A stretch of 64,000 nucleotides of DNA from Dioscorea cayenensis subsp. rotundata (lineage: Eukaryota > Streptophyta > Magnoliopsida > Dioscoreales > Dioscoreaceae), in assembly GCF_009730915.1 (NCBI RefSeq), contig NC_052477.1, positions 744,001 through 808,000 of the forward strand, in the 5' to 3' direction. The translations under genes and the position numbers were made by a program. The notes beneath the pieces were generated by a model, which saw only the letters and a program-made list of their open reading frames with translations, was not told where the DNA came from and searched no databases. Positions 26,976 to 42,175 of the stretch are shown piece by piece. Numbering within the stretch: position 1 is the first letter of the stretch; every line of letters starts with the position of its first letter.

Positions 26976-29900
26976 CTAATATATCCTCCTTCTCAAAAAT
27001 GGTTTTTTCACTTCTGCTTTCTTGGTGGGAGCTGGACTAGAACCTATGGGAGTCATTCCAACAGCCATTGAGTACAAATCCTTTATCCTGTAAAAGAAAA
27101 TTGGCAATAAAAATAAAAGATAGAATCAATAGCAGCCAATTTGTACTGTAATCATAACATTTCAGATTCACACCTTGGCATACTGATAAAAAGAGCAATA
27201 ACGCAAACTCCAACGATAAGCGGAAGCACTGGGGCTGGGGTTGGATCCTGCAAGAGAGTATTTAGGTAAGAATTTTGCATTGACCAGTTGCCTTGCAAAG
27301 TAACTGTGGATGTGCGCCGAGTGGCAATACACTTTAAAATGAATGATCCATATATAATAGAGAACAAAGTGGCAGGCTACGGTTTTGATGATATGCTAAA
27401 ACCTATTTCAGAATATGCGTATTGATTCCATATAATAACAGTCACATCAGAATATATGTCAGATATATCGGGATGCAAACAACGTTTACAATACCTGTTT
27501 GTGATGATACTCCTCAAATGTATATCGGAGTGGGCCTACATGAAGTTGGGGTTGCTTTTCTAAATCAATTTCAAGAACTTCAGTTTCGAATTTGTGAACA
27601 TTTGATGGGAGACCTGAGCGAAGTTGAACAAGGTGCTTTCCCTTCGGCAGATCGCGGATTTCAAAAAAGAAAGAAAGTGGAAGAGGAAATGCAGATTCAA
27701 TATTTGATGGATCACTTGCTGATCTGATCTCCACAGATAGATGTGGCTGAAGGGTAACAAGATCAGCGCCTTCAACGTGGCCACTTAGAATGGTGATATC
27801 TGGCTGCTCAAATACAACAAAATCGACACCTCTAATGTCCTCAGATCCAACCTGATCCAGAATGGACAATTTTATAAGCATACCATGCTTGATCATTCAG
27901 CAGAACAGTATACAAGGATCACAAATCAGATTTCATTCAGTGATAACGCTTCAGAAAATCTTATCAGTCAGAATGCCAATATAGTTTGAAAATCAGGAAC
28001 CAGGAAAAATGCTAACAAGAACTCACATTAATAGAAATAGCATCAGGAGATGCTCTTTCAATTCCCATGACTCCGGGATCCTTTACCGCGACCTTTATTG
28101 TATAAGTGGTGTCTGGATGAAGCCCTCTGAGACGGAAATTTCCTGAGGGATCAGTAGAAGCTTCTTCATAATATCCTTTAGATTCTGACCGTGCTTCAAC
28201 ATAAATCCCTTCTTTAGGCTGCCCAGATAGTAATGAAACACTTCCCGTAGCACTAAAAGCAGAAATATGTCAAAGATACAAACATGTTATAAAAACAGTC
28301 AGAAATATTATACTAGCAAAAACAAAGAAGTGGAATGGTTTACAGCATCCAAGTGGTCCAACAAACAATCTTATGGTGTGGTTATAAAATCATCATAAAG
28401 AAGCACAATAGATAATACAACACCAAACCAAGCAATTGAAACAAGAAAGAACAAAAAAGGAATTGAAAAATAGGTCACCCAGAAAGAGTAAACAAGGGAA
28501 GGTTTAAACATTTGAAGATTACAGCAATGATGAACACTTGTCACATGTGCAAGGAAACTGTAAGAGAGTCACCGGCTTTGAGATTTTATCGATATGGACA
28601 TGCACCAAAAGAAGCTATCTGTAGCTGGAAAATAATTAATTGGTTATGCAAAACCACTTATTTGTTAAAAGGACAACACCAAAATCAAGTTATGAAGTAT
28701 TTGGAGGATCCAAAGGTATACCCAACAAGTAAATTGGTTGAGAGAACAAAGATTTCAAGGGGTTTGCCAACTTTCAATCATTATTAGACCGACAAAATAC
28801 CATGGTTGGTACCCTACATATCATATATCATTTCACTAGATCTTCAATTTCTGGCGTTATTAAATAAAGCAAGATAACTCACAAGAACATTTGTCCCAAA
28901 GCTTAAAGCACCTTCCGTGTTAGTGAATTAACAAAAAATTCAAATGTTCTATAAATGTAAGAACAAAATTGACAAACCTGTAAGCAACACGTGTTGCATG
29001 GAAAACAACCACTTTAGATTCACCAGAACCCAATTCTATTGCCACTGCTGCAGGAGAAAATGAATACTCCTATAAAAGAAAAGAAAAGTTATAAACTAAT
29101 CCTAAATTTAGACCCTAATAGTAACCTAAAATCTAATGAACTAAGATGGAAGCTTTTGTGGCTTTCACACCTCCAATTATTCATTTACTTGGAAAACCGA
29201 AAAAATAGCTATAATATTCATTTTCTTTGATTAGAAAGATGATTGGATAGCTTATGAATCAATAGATAGAAAATCTAAAGGATGATGTTCAAGCAACCAC
29301 ACTTAAATTATAAGCTTACCTTCATGGAAGAACTCGAGGAAAACACAGCAAACTAACCAGCATATTCTAAAATTGACCAAGATTCATTAAATAAAATTTT
29401 CACGATAAATAAAGGAAAATTAAGCACCTTCAGCAGTGGTCGAAGGTAGAAACTCCCAGGAAACAAGTTATCAAATTTGAAAGCACCACCAGGCCCACTG
29501 ATCGAGTTGTTACGGTAGCCATCCTCACCACTCAGAGATAACAGAACAGATGGAAACACTTCACCATGTTCTTTTCCATCTTTTATATAAACCAATATTT
29601 GGCCAAGCTTCTGACAAGTGAATGAATATGGTCCCACTTGTTTGATATGATAACCAGCCTGTATAATAATAATAATAATAACAATCATCATCATCATCAT
29701 CATCATGATAAACAAATAATAAAAATCAGAACAAAGCTATAAACAGATCACATCTACATCAGTCATAAGGCAGTGAGAAATTTCTAAGTTAAATCACAAC
29801 AATCAGGTAAAGAAGCTAGAATGTATGGAGATTTTTAAGTGTAGCAAATGAACTAGCTATTAATACATAGATGATGACAAGTCCTAATTACTGTGGAAAA

Positions 29901-32900
29901 TAGCTAGTTCATTCATTTGCTATTTTATATCAAAAGCAACTTCCATCCATTTATTTTACCAGCAGAGAGGCTTAAATAGTCCAAATCCAGACAACAAGCT
30001 CTTAAAAAAGAGACAATAAAGACACCCTTAAGAGTTTAGATGTCACTAGTAGTTGTTAGGACACCTACCCGGATGGCTTCCGATTCAGATCCATAGCCAA
30101 CACACTGGGTTCTTTCCATTGTTTGAAGTATTGAGCAACCTCTAGGTTTGGAGGTTATCCTCTATCGGTTAATCATGAAGGTTACAAGGGATTCTAAAAG
30201 ATATAAAATGTGGCGCGCATAAGATAAATGATGGCAAACCCAGCAAAACCCATGAGAAAATTCCTAGCCCTGTAATAATGTTTCAATGCCTACTACTAAC
30301 AAAGCTAGTGAACAAGGGCCACATCAATGTGAGGATTCTAACACACACATAAATACCCTCGCTTGCAAACAGGTTTCTTCACCTGGAAAAGGTGATACGC
30401 CCAGATTGCTGAGGAATAGCAATTACTGAAATGGCCAGAATTCAGCTTTATAACAAAAACAACAAGAAGGACAACTATAAGCTAAAACAAGCACTCTTGA
30501 TATTAGTAACCTAATAAGCTAGTCAGAACCGTCTTTTCAGAGTGTTGTTCTTATGTCAGGCTACAGAAATTGATCGGTAAAAACTCAACTCAAAATATAC
30601 ACTGATTTATATGTGTATATGAGCCACCTATTTCATCAGTTGGAAAAACAAATACCATTTGAATAAAAAAAAAACACACAATGTGGGTGATATTCAGTTT
30701 CACAATTGATATAACTAATCTAGTGAAACACATAAAGATAGCTTGAAGTCAAGGATTTTGGTCTTATGAAATGCATACCATTGAAGCTTCAACCTTATAA
30801 CTTGTATCATCATACAGAGGTCCAGCAACAAAAGAGCCATCTTCTCCTGTCTTGGTATCCAATGCCAGGTCACCTTCCTTTAAAGGAGCATTGCTGCTGT
30901 CACCTAATGCTAAAATTTTTATATCAACACCAGAAAGAGCCGGAGATACTGATCCACTGATATACAACCCAAATCGGCCAGCAATTGGTGAAATATCAGA
31001 TTGGCAACCATCGCTGCTGACTGACACCTGCCATTTTTTTAGCACGTGAGATTATATTTTAAATTACTATATTTTTGATAAAACATAAAAACCTACTCAC
31101 ATGGCGCTGTCTTGGATAAAACAGAATCTTCTTTTCACTAGTGTCCCTGCAAGCATCAGAGTGGATACACATCAGTGGAAACCAACCATGAACCTTGTAC
31201 CCACCAGACCATTCAAGACAATTGCAACATGCTATATATATATGCATATATCATGAGAGTTAATTTATTCTACCAAAAGAAACAAATTTCTTATCTTTGA
31301 GAAAGAGAAATGGTTAAAGCACACTGGATATGGTCTTATTAATCATTATAGAATGCACATACATACCTTAAGTCACGAGGAACAAAGACAAACTCCTCAC
31401 CAAGATCAGACCAAACTGAGTATTCATAGACACGGCCTTGCTGGCCACTTCCACCGGGGATGAGTCTTGGATGAATAATGTCACGAACACTGCCGTCTTT
31501 ATTAATTACATCCAGAATAATGCTCTCAGATAAATCAGATTCATCCAAACCTATGATCGGGTCAAAATGGATCTCTCCCCGGACAAGGTATTTTTCACCA
31601 GTGAGATGTAAGGGCTGCAAAAATAACTAACTGCTGTAAGCCAATGAAGAGTCAAATAGCAAATTCAGTATAAGTAACCAAAAAATAAACAAAAAGAGGA
31701 GGGCAAGGAATAAACCAAAGGATTTTTTGTATCAAACTCCACCGATGAACTTCCAAAGAAAATACATGAATTAACAAAATGAAGCTCATGGACTCCAGAA
31801 GACTCGACACAAATTCTTTGTGACCCTTTCTGCATGCCAAGAACTGAGATCAATTGGACCGTTTAAATAGCACTTGAATTCAGTTATGCATTAGAACATT
31901 AAGTATTTATGGTTTTAGTTGCAAAATTTACTCATCAGCAAAACCACCTTTATCAGCAAATCAACACGAGAAGAATCAGGCCCGCGGATGTATGCATCGG
32001 TATTGTGAGTAGAAATTACATCTATCCAATAGCCTTTCTGCATGAAGACAGCTCCTTTGATATCCTCAATACCAACATCCAAGTTAATCACACTCCGATC
32101 CCAGCACCAATCATCCTCCTTAGGATTTATCAATGAAGAACCATGTCTGACCTGTGTATAAATTGGAGAAAAAGAAGGAAGGATAACCAGAAAATAATAT
32201 TCAGTATATAAACTAAACATACGCCAGTATAATATAGATGCGCACATAAGATATCAATAGTTCATATGTTGCTGCCAAAAAGAAATATATCTTTTAATTG
32301 TGGCCTATCAACAACTGAAGCAGTTTGCTGTGTGAACAAAGATCAGAAAAGTAGCAGACCTCAAGGAAGTACTTCCCAGGGAAGACTTTTGCAAACATGA
32401 AGTTGCCACTTTTATCATCCACTATAGTTGTCTTTTTTTCCTCCATGCCTTTACCAACAAGTCTAACTAGTGAAACAGATATGGACTGGCAGTTCTCCTT
32501 GCAAAGCACAGAGCCTTGAATATTAACCTGAGCCTGCAAATGGGTGGCAGAATGTAATTTTAGAAACTAATCACTTTTTCGAAGTTCCACATTCTCTGCA
32601 AACTTCTGAAAGGATCTATGTAGCCCACACAAATAAAGCAAGATCCACCCACCACAGGTGTCTAACACTAATAAATAATAATAACTTACTCTAAATAGAG
32701 ATCCTCACCTGAAAAAATTCTACATTAAGCACAGGGCTGTTAACTTTCACATCAACATACGAAGGTGAGAATATAAGGCTGGAAGAACTTTCTGATTTTA
32801 TTGGCAGAGCAGATAGCCGATATTCACCGGGAGGGACCTACATGTCAAATAACAAAAGATTAATAAATTTACTGAGTACAAGGAAGATAAAAAAATTAAA

Positions 32901-35900
32901 AAAAAAAATTCTCATCTATATGGCACATCATCAATAAGCCATTTAAACCATGTAAATATAAACCTTCCAGCCCAAATAGGTTTCATTCTAACGGAAATCT
33001 CAGCATGCAATACAAGAAAAGATCCAAATAATACAATAAGATTTAAGTCAGAAATTTGAAGCATATCAAACCACTCTGTCCACTGTAAAATTTATAAATC
33101 AGTTACTTTAAGCATATGACGGTAAAATAAATGTAAAATAAAAATACTGCACATCGAACACAAAAATACTCCCAACAAAGGTATTTCCATCTAAACAGAA
33201 CTTCTGTGGTAAGTAATTGAAATAAGTCAAAGTCAATTTCTTTAGAATTATGCCTAAACATTTTTCAAAACGGAAATTACAAAAAAACCTGGGTTATTTT
33301 TAAAATCAAAATATACTAGTTCAACAGTATCTGTGAAAAACAATCCAAGGAAATGCATAGATATGAATAGGCAATACATGAAAATACTTAGAGAATAAGC
33401 AATCCAATTGATGATAAAGTTTGAATTTTGTCAAATTTGAAATAAGTACATCAAATAAGAAAGTAAGGAAAGCATAAAAGGACACCAGGCAAAAAGACAA
33501 GGACAGTCAAAAATACCTCAAAACAGAAACTTCCATCCTCTTTTGTCAGTTTCATTTGGGGTTTGACACTTTCAGGCCCATGAGTTAGCGCAACCTAGAC
33601 ATTATACCACCAATTTAGTAATGAACAGAAAATCATAAACAAAAAAATATGACTTTTCACTTGGAAGAGAGAGCAAAATAACCAATTACCTTTACTTTTG
33701 AATTTGGGGTGACCATTCGTACAACACCACAGATATCATAGTGGATAGCCTTGATGTCATCAATGAAAGCCAAGTTTGGAAGAACCTGATAGATAAATTT
33801 AATTTTTGTCAAAATGATTGCAGTAAGAAAAAACATTGAAACAACAAAAGGCAATGCTATTTATAATGTAATCATCATCATCATTATTATAAGAAAGTGA
33901 ACGAATATTCATATAGAAAAACAAACAAACAGTCAGAAAGAACATCAGATCAGCTTCAAAGAAAGATCAGAACAATGCAAGAATCAACTAGAAATAAAGC
34001 CAAAAAAAAAGGTATACTTTACTAAAGCACAAAAACTTTAAAATTGAAAGTGATATCAGCTAGAAATACATGTCTTACCAAGAAATTCTCTAGAACACGG
34101 AACTTGTAGTGAGTTTTCTCTGCCAATATAGAGTAATGCTTGGATGTAACCTAATAAAATAAAAAATTATTTGTCATTCTCCCACACACAAACAGGCTAA
34201 CAAAATCATATAACATCTATGAATGAAGCTCTATAAAATCGATAATAGATTCCAGATAAATAAATCAAGTAGGAAAAGAATATGCTTCTTCAATTTGTCC
34301 AAAGTGAAAGATCATATCTGCAGCTTATAGATGAATTTCACTTTCCCCAAGTTAGATGATTTTACAAGATAGTGGCCTTCTCCAGAATTTGAACTTCACT
34401 TTCCCCAAAAGAGTGGATACAATTGAAAGAAACAAGATTTATTGTCTTGAAATTTAAAGATTAATGCGTGATGAAGGCAGATAACTAGGATCAGTTGAAC
34501 ATTTGGAACTACAAATGCCATGATAAAATAAAGATCTAAAATAAATGAAATTATCCTGTCAAGAAGAATGCAGCAAGCCCAAAACACGTTGATTACATTA
34601 ATGAACAGGAATAGGGATGGCAATAATCATCAAACCCAACCCCACCCGACCCGAGTTTGATAGCGAAAATCCGGTTTGACCGGGTTTCGGGTCAGGTTCG
34701 GGTAAAACCCGACTAATATAAAGCGGATGCGGGTATGGGAATCCTAATACCCGACCCGAACCCGAACCCGAACCTGAAATTTAATTAACAAATATACCCA
34801 ATTATATATATTCAATTTTTTTTGTTAGGGTTTTTTTAAATTCCTACTCTATGGTGTTCATTAAAAAAAAAAACTATGATTTTGGATTGACATTTTAAAT
34901 TTTTACTTGGTATTTTAATTTTATTTTAAATATTTTTAAATAGTGACATGGCAGGGCGGGTATCCCCACGGGTACCCGATTACCCGTCGGGTGCGGGTGT
35001 GGGTTGAGGTTTTGAAAACCCCCGGGTTCGGGTTCGGGTATGGGGTCGGAGTAGTGAGTGTGGGTGCGGTATGGCAAAACCCGCACCCGATCCGACCCGA
35101 CTCGTTGCCATCCCTAAACAGGAATATGAAATATCACCCTGCAAATGCAAGTATTTTGCTGAACAAGGCAGATAGGGCATTGTGCAGGCAGGCCATATTA
35201 AGAATTATATTAGGCTACAACCATACAGCAAAATAAAGATTTTCTGGTTAGGATAAGAGCAATTATGGCTTCATATATATTTTGCCTTCTATTATGCCAT
35301 ACCCATATATCAGAGTTTGTGGGATCTAAATGATTATTGCATGGGTTCCAGCTTAAGGAAATAGAGAAAATAAAAGAGTTCAAGTTGACAAAAACAACTC
35401 TTCATATAAATCAAGGTTAAGTAGAAAATAATTATAGAAAATTACTTGATCAAGCTTGTAAAACCCTTGTCCATCAGTGATTGCCTTGGGTTGCCCATCT
35501 ACCATAACTTTCGCACCTTCAACTCCAACATTATTCCCATCAACAACACGACCACCAACAGAAAATCCTGTAACCTGTCAAGAGACGCACAAGCTAGTCC
35601 TATGTCTTACTATATACATAAAGAAATAGCACTAGTACTTACATACACTGCAGCCAACCTCACAGAAATGGGTATACTTCCAACATTATGCAATATAAAT
35701 TCCTTAAATTCCAGAGATCTTATACATAAAATGGGACACAATACCTAAGATATGAACAGGACCTTCAATACCAGTGAGGATCAAAGAATGGAATCATTTT
35801 TTATTTGTTTAAGCCACCAGAAAGAATGTCCAAAGTAGTGACACGGGAAGAAGAAATACACCTCTAGACTGTTGTTTGACCATTAGGTGCTAGCATTGCA

Positions 35901-38900
35901 GAAAATGGTTTGTACCTATTTCTGACCTATGTCAGGTCGTAGAAATATACGTTCAAATCTAGAAGTGCTATTTTTTTTTTAAATAAGAGTTAATGCCTTC
36001 TCATAAATATTATTTCAGGCATCATATATCATATTATTAGTTTCATTGAAAAATGAAACTCCTAGCAAACATAACCATTTCACATATAGATCACAACAAA
36101 GATTTATGAAGGTAGAGGAAAAATATATATAACCATATGTACTTCATGATAACCAGATTTGGAACATGACAATAAAAACTGTAATAATATAAAGGCCAAC
36201 ATGAATATCATAGAACGCATATATGCAGAATGAAGAATGAGAACAGTAGATCAAACCTGAAACTTCTCAGGAATAGTAACATGGCAATGCTCCACAGATA
36301 CAACCACTGAACGAGGTGAAACATCAAAAACTGTATTCTCTCCCTTATAATATGGTACAAGCTCATAAACACCTATAAGCACATCAAGAAAAACAACATT
36401 GTGAACAAAATGGATTTGATATCATGGTACAAGTAATGAGAAACTTAGCCTGAACCAAAATATAGCTTCCAGAATAAGGGAAAAATGAAGACCTTGCTAC
36501 AACCAAAATCAGATGATTTCCATTCTACTAATTTTTTATTAAAGACAAAAGATAAGGAACGCAAAGGTACAAATCATGCTGGATAATTGGAAAAGGGACT
36601 TGTTAATTGTGTAACGGTCACAGCCATCAAAGAAAAGACAAGATTAAGGCAGTGGATGTAATATCGATGACATGGAGACTTAGATAAGCTAGCAAACCTT
36701 TGGCCAATCCAAAACTAAGATACCTATGAGAATTTAAAACGTAAAATGGCCCAAGCAATAAATACTCACCAAATGCTGAACTTAAGTGAGCACCTGACCT
36801 GAATGTGGATTTACCAAATGCCATAATTTCCTTAAAATATGCATTGGAATCTCACAATGAAACATGGTAAGTAGGAGCATGGATGCACCTTTGGAATTTA
36901 CAAAATATGCAATTTAAAAATGAGAAGCTTCAGATAATGAAGAACATAGAATGTAAAATTAAAAAGAACCATTATGAGACATTTTTACTATGTGTTCAAG
37001 TTGCTGATAAGTGGAGAGAAATCAAACAGTTGGCTGAAGTTGCCAAATGAGCATACTGACAAATAGGAAGTTGGAAAATCACATGAAGCAAAGAAACAGA
37101 AAATAGACAACCAAAGATATCCTAGATATCCATGAAAAGCAAATAACTCTGTTTTATGAACCATCATTGTCTCTGAATAGCATACTACCTCAATAATATC
37201 CAGATATTCTGATTTTAATTTTAGACATTTAAAAGAGCATAGGCACATAGAAGAACAGTGACAACCATACATGAAGAAACTTGTATACTTCAATAGTAAA
37301 AAATTGATGACCCTATAAGATGAAATTTAATTAATAAAAAGTTAAAAAAGGAAAATCACAAAAAAAAATAAACAAACAATAAAATTTTACCACAAGGTAT
37401 TGAACTGAAAGTGAACTTTCCATCTGCATCTGATATCACATGACAAAGAGCTCTTTCTTGATGCAAGGCATCACCAACCCCTTGAGGACAAGGCACTTTT
37501 GACACATCATTTGAATGTAAATATATGTGAACTCCCAAAATTGGATTTCCCTGCCCCATAATAAGTTACATTTAAGTTTGCAAAAGTTCTCAGGCAAACT
37601 CTTCCAATGCTGGCCAATTTCAACAAACTATGATCTAACAAGTAAAGTATGATTGACCATGTAATATTACTAGACCATGGTAGCTCATGTGAAGGAAGGC
37701 ACAATTACTAGCAGAACTTGTCATGTACATTTGATGGTGAAAGATCGCATCAAAGTTTGTGAAATGCTATGTGTCTCCCAGCCCTAATTAGTGAGGTGAA
37801 AGAAACAAAGTACTATTTACTGTTGTCCATACATTTAACTTAGACGTCCACAAAGTCTTCAAACAAAGTCAGGTTCAGGTAGAAATCTAATATTCAAAAG
37901 CAATTTCAAGAACAATCAAGATATAAACATGCTAGATCACAAAAAATTTCATAGAAAGTTTTGATCAAGATTGCTTCCCAGGTCCATAAAGGCATTATGT
38001 AAATAAGAACAAACCAAACCACTGGAGTTGACTTGAAAAAGCTACAACAACGAGCCATAAAGTATCAGAAATTAGACATGCATGATAGAGCTAGATACAG
38101 TGCCCAATACGGGGAAGACCTAGCCACCAATACGCATTCTATAAAACACTGAAATATAAATCAACATTTCAAATAATATCATAGCTATGTTTTACAGTAC
38201 AGTAGTAGCTCATCAAATAGAAAACTTCTATTTCATTTGACACCGGTCCAGGGCATTAGTCATTCAGTGGACTAATCAGTTACAGGTATGGTTGAGGATT
38301 GAAAATCTACAATTTCTGAATAAATGAAATCTCTTTGCATTCTGATGCCAGGCCTCAAAATTTATAGTTTCTAGATCTTTGAATTGGAGAGAATGAATTT
38401 TTTTTATCAACCATATAATTTAAATGCCTATGTTGCAAGACACCACAGAAAATGAAATAACCAAAGCAATTCATAAAGAAGGAATGGTATTGCTGCAAGC
38501 AGATGTCCTTAAGAATAACAACAATACCTGAGCAACAACAAAGCCACTGATATCATAACCGGAGACGAAAAAAATGTCATTGACCGCAGCATTTCCATAC
38601 CCCAACTCAACCTGTAATAATTTAAGAAAAGGTGCAATAAGCAACCAGAAATTGGACTCCTGCTATATGAAAATTCATACTACAGTCTCAAACCTCTGCA
38701 GCACCTCGAACTTCAATTCCTAAATTAGGATGAAATGCATGCAACTTGTACTTTCCTGCAAAAGAAAAGCAAACATAAAAGCCACAAAATATTGTCATTG
38801 AAGCAGAGAAGACTAAAACAACAGGACATTATGTCTACAGGCAAAAAGGCTGGTAAATAGTTGGCAAACAGAACCTGGAGCTATGTTCACAAATGAATAA

Positions 38901-41900
38901 TCCCCTGTTGTGGATGTGAAAGCAGATGCAATGACATCATCAGAGGGCGATAAGAGTTGAACCTTTACATCAGAAGGGCCTCCATCCTTTTTAGAACAGC
39001 TTTTACCACCAACAGCTCCCTTAACCCTTCCTGTAATCATAAACCTGGAAATACAATTGAACATTGATAGGGAGTAACATGCTGAAAGAACATAACTCTC
39101 CAATCAAATTAATAAACAGAAATTAAAATATTTTCCCAAAACAACTACAAACCCTGTAAATTGAAAGTTGATATCTGCATTTGCATTACAGCCATTGCTA
39201 TCCACAACAACCGGAACCTGCAAAAGGCTGCTAAAGTTCATCACATGTTTAAGAAAACACTATTACTACTATGTGTTAAAGAAAAGGAGGGATATCCATA
39301 TGAAACAGAAGGAACAACTTCCAGTTAGAAGCAATCTTTGACTCACATTAGCAGGGTTCCATGACCAACCATCAGGTCCAACAACTTTGATGATGAATGA
39401 ACCCTGCATTATGCCAAAATGAATTAGGAAGGAAAAATCCTCAAAAGAACTAAGGAAAATTTTGAATAGGAAATACTCCTTTAATTACAAATTGCCATTT
39501 TTATAAGATATGGTCCTCAATGCTCAATGTGCTAACACAAAAGAAAGCACCCAACCTACATACAGAGGATGTCACAGCCTACCTGTTTATTTCACATCAG
39601 TTTATCATGGGTGTCATGCTAGCACAAGTGCCAAAGACCATCACATATATCCAACCTCCCATACTAACTATTCTAGCTAGAAATGTCAAATTGGTAGAAA
39701 ATGCCAACCTCTCAACCATAATCCCCTCCCTCAATAACATGCTCTCTTCTCAAACTAATCTAACCACCATTACACTTTTTCAATTAAAGCAGCAAATTTG
39801 TTCATGCCCAAATTCCCAAATTCTGAAAAATTTTGAGCCAGTCAAAGTCTTATATTTGCTCATTTAATGCCATTTTGGTTAATGATACATGTGCAGCACC
39901 AGCTAAATTTAATAACAACCTTTCTTGCTTTCTGTTCAAGTATTCAAATCACTAGTGAACATCTAAACCCCCTACAGGTAACAACCATGCTCGGTTATCT
40001 CTTACATCTAACTCTTACACTAAGTTTCTTTTGATTACCCCGCATGGGCCGCATTAGATGATTGCAATATTAATTTATTCAGAAGACTTATTGAATGTTC
40101 CCATTGGTGTACATCCAACGGGAATTGAACCTATGAATTTGCCAATACACTAGAAGAAATTTTTTAGAAGTTAGATCAACATATAATAAACAAGATATGT
40201 GAAAGAACAAATGTAAAAAATGCTCTCAAACCACTGCCCCGATGAGCAGATGGAGGTAGTAAATCATAAAGTAGTTTTTGTAGAAATTGTGATGAATCAA
40301 CTTCCTGTGATAATTCTCCTTAATCTCAAGAACCAAATGTGTATAACCTTCTCATTTTTATTAATCTCAATCTATTTAATACAAAAATGGAATAGTGGTA
40401 AAAGCAATTTGAGACAACCACATCTCAAGCTGCAGCACTAGTCAACTTAGCCGAAACTGCTACATCTTAATTGGCCACCCCACATATCAATATATCATTT
40501 TGCTAATCTCAAATTGGAACTAAAAATGAAGGCCATACACAGAGAAACTCAAAGATCCTTTAGCACTATAGTGTTAAGCAGCTTAAAACTGCCACCAAAT
40601 AAAAGTGAATAAACTTAAAGTGAACTACATATGTTCTTTCGTTTAGCAAGTACTGTACCTCAAAGAAACAAAACGAAACCAGAAAAAAAGATTAACGGGT
40701 TAAATACAGATTTGCCAAATCATGGCTTGCAATAAAAGCAGAGGCACACATGGAAAGGACGCCAGAAAGCTTGTCACGTGGAAAAAATAAGATAGGGGAA
40801 TCAAATCACAAACCCAAAGAAAACAGAAGCCACAAAAAACATGCTCAAAAGTCCAAAACTTACAGAGTCAGTGAACCAAAAAATTATGCAGACAAGTAAA
40901 ATGAAAATTATTACAGGCACTTCCTGTGCAAGACACCTGCCCTTCAAATGCTTGCAAGGCTTCTAACAAGGTGCAAATTTGTACATATCTAAAACTAAGA
41001 CTGTTGTTCATCAATAAGCACAGAGTATGATACAGATTTCAAGAAGCATGACCAAATCCTCAACTTTGGCAGGCAACAACCCAGACAGTTTTAGATAGTG
41101 TAAACTTAAACGTTTTGCATTTCAATAGTTCATTTTGAAATTCAATTGAAAATGGAACCAGATTACGGTCATATATGAATAAGCGACACAATTGGAAATA
41201 AAGACAACTGATGGAACGAGTAATAAAAGAAAGAAAACCTTATCATATACAGGGATGAAGTAATAACCATTGGGAGCACACTGAGTCCTCTCCTTGACTA
41301 GTCCATCTATCGTGCGAAGCTCAACCTGCAACAATGTACAATAATTTATTTCTAATTCTGTGAACACATGAACATTCATTTAACCAATAACAGAATCTCC
41401 ACAATTTAGCAGCACTCATAGGGATGGTATGGAGTACCTTACCTATCTTCATGAATAAGTGAATCCAAAATGTGCAATAATTTATTTCTAATCCTGTCAA
41501 AAATTGAATACTCATATAACCAATAACAGAGTCTCCACAATTTAGCAGCACTCACAGGAATGGCATCAAGTACCGTAACTATCTTCATGAAGAAGCGAAT
41601 CGAAAAGCAAGAATGGCATGTTGACAATTATGACGCAAATAACACATCTACTAATACAACGAATTCTTAAACTATACACTTAAACATTCAAAAAGAGTTT
41701 CAAGATGCTAAATTTCATTAAAAATCATACTAAAAACATTGCTCTACGCAAAGAAAACACATCACAACAAAGTAAGAGACAATCATACAGTAATGTGCGA
41801 GTAATCCAGCTTCGCATCAGTTGTCTTCCTAGCTTTGATCAGCGTCGGACTCGCCTAGAAAACAAGAATCAAACAAAGATTCATCAAAAACACCTCCATA

Positions 41901-42041
41901 AACCAAATCCTACACTACAAACAAAGTTTAAAGCATTCAGATCACCTCAATGAATCCACCGCATCCATGGATCGAATTGGCAGCAGCCGAGCACACCGAA
42001 ATGGCGACCAAAAGGCAAAGAAAAACATCCTTAATCCCCAT
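26976..42041 (-). CDS. NOMO-like ER membrane protein (nodal modulator, carbohydrate-binding-like fold)
   Basis: Twenty-seven exons: 42041-41946, 41854-41789, 41325-41239, 39403-39347, 39217-39153, 39044-38875, 38755-38694, 38611-38528, 37550-37391, 36372-36257, 35574-35446, 34150-34079, 33785-33690, 33594-33517, 32837-32709, 32533-32360, 32151-31948, 31829-31716, 31614-31367, 31146-31101, 31027-30779, 29658-29428, 29069-28978, 28252-28027, 27851-27495, 27247-27174, 27087-26976. They sum to 3594 nt, 1197 aa, close to plant homologues. It starts with a signal peptide (MGIKDVFLCLLVAISVCSAA) followed by NSIHGCGGFIE. A long lumenal chain of repeated Ig/carboxypeptidase-regulatory-like domains follows (CAPNGYYFIPVYDKGSF, SDADGKFTFSSIPCG, GPGGAFKFDNLFPG). 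One C-terminal membrane helix (PVLPLIVGVCVIALFI) and a basic tail end the protein. NOMO proteins are known in the NCLN-TMEM147-NOMO translocon-associated complex; the plant role is less defined. Introns are long and hold mobile DNA. Confidence 0.95.
34612..35116. mobile_element. Non-autonomous hAT-type MITE in NOMO intron 11
   Basis: A 505-bp element has perfect 12-bp terminal inverted repeats (TAGGGATGGCAA and TTGCCATCCCTA) flanked by perfect 8-bp direct repeats AACAGGAA at 34604-34611 and 35117-35124. An 8-bp target duplication is the hAT hallmark. The subterminal regions are rich in ACCCG/CGGGT words, in opposite sense at each end. There is no transposase ORF. The perfect target duplication suggests a fairly recent insertion. 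Confidence 0.9.
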
Positions 42042-42175
42042 TCTCCTCGATCTCGAGCTCCGCCAGAAATCAGAGCATGGGATTGAAGCTTCCCTCTCAA
42101 ACAAGAACCCTAACCCTCTCCTCAACGGATCTATACACCGGGACGAAGACCCCATTCACTTCTATAGTGATGGAC

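Noticed and set aside
29353..29715. ORF with runs of Met and Ile
   Set aside because: The N-terminal part translates an intronic (ATC)n/(TAA)n microsatellite; the rest is NOMO exon 22, already included.
40105..40145. tRNA-like word near GGGAATTGAACCTATGAA
   Set aside because: No cloverleaf stems can be drawn around it; such words are common in plant repeats.
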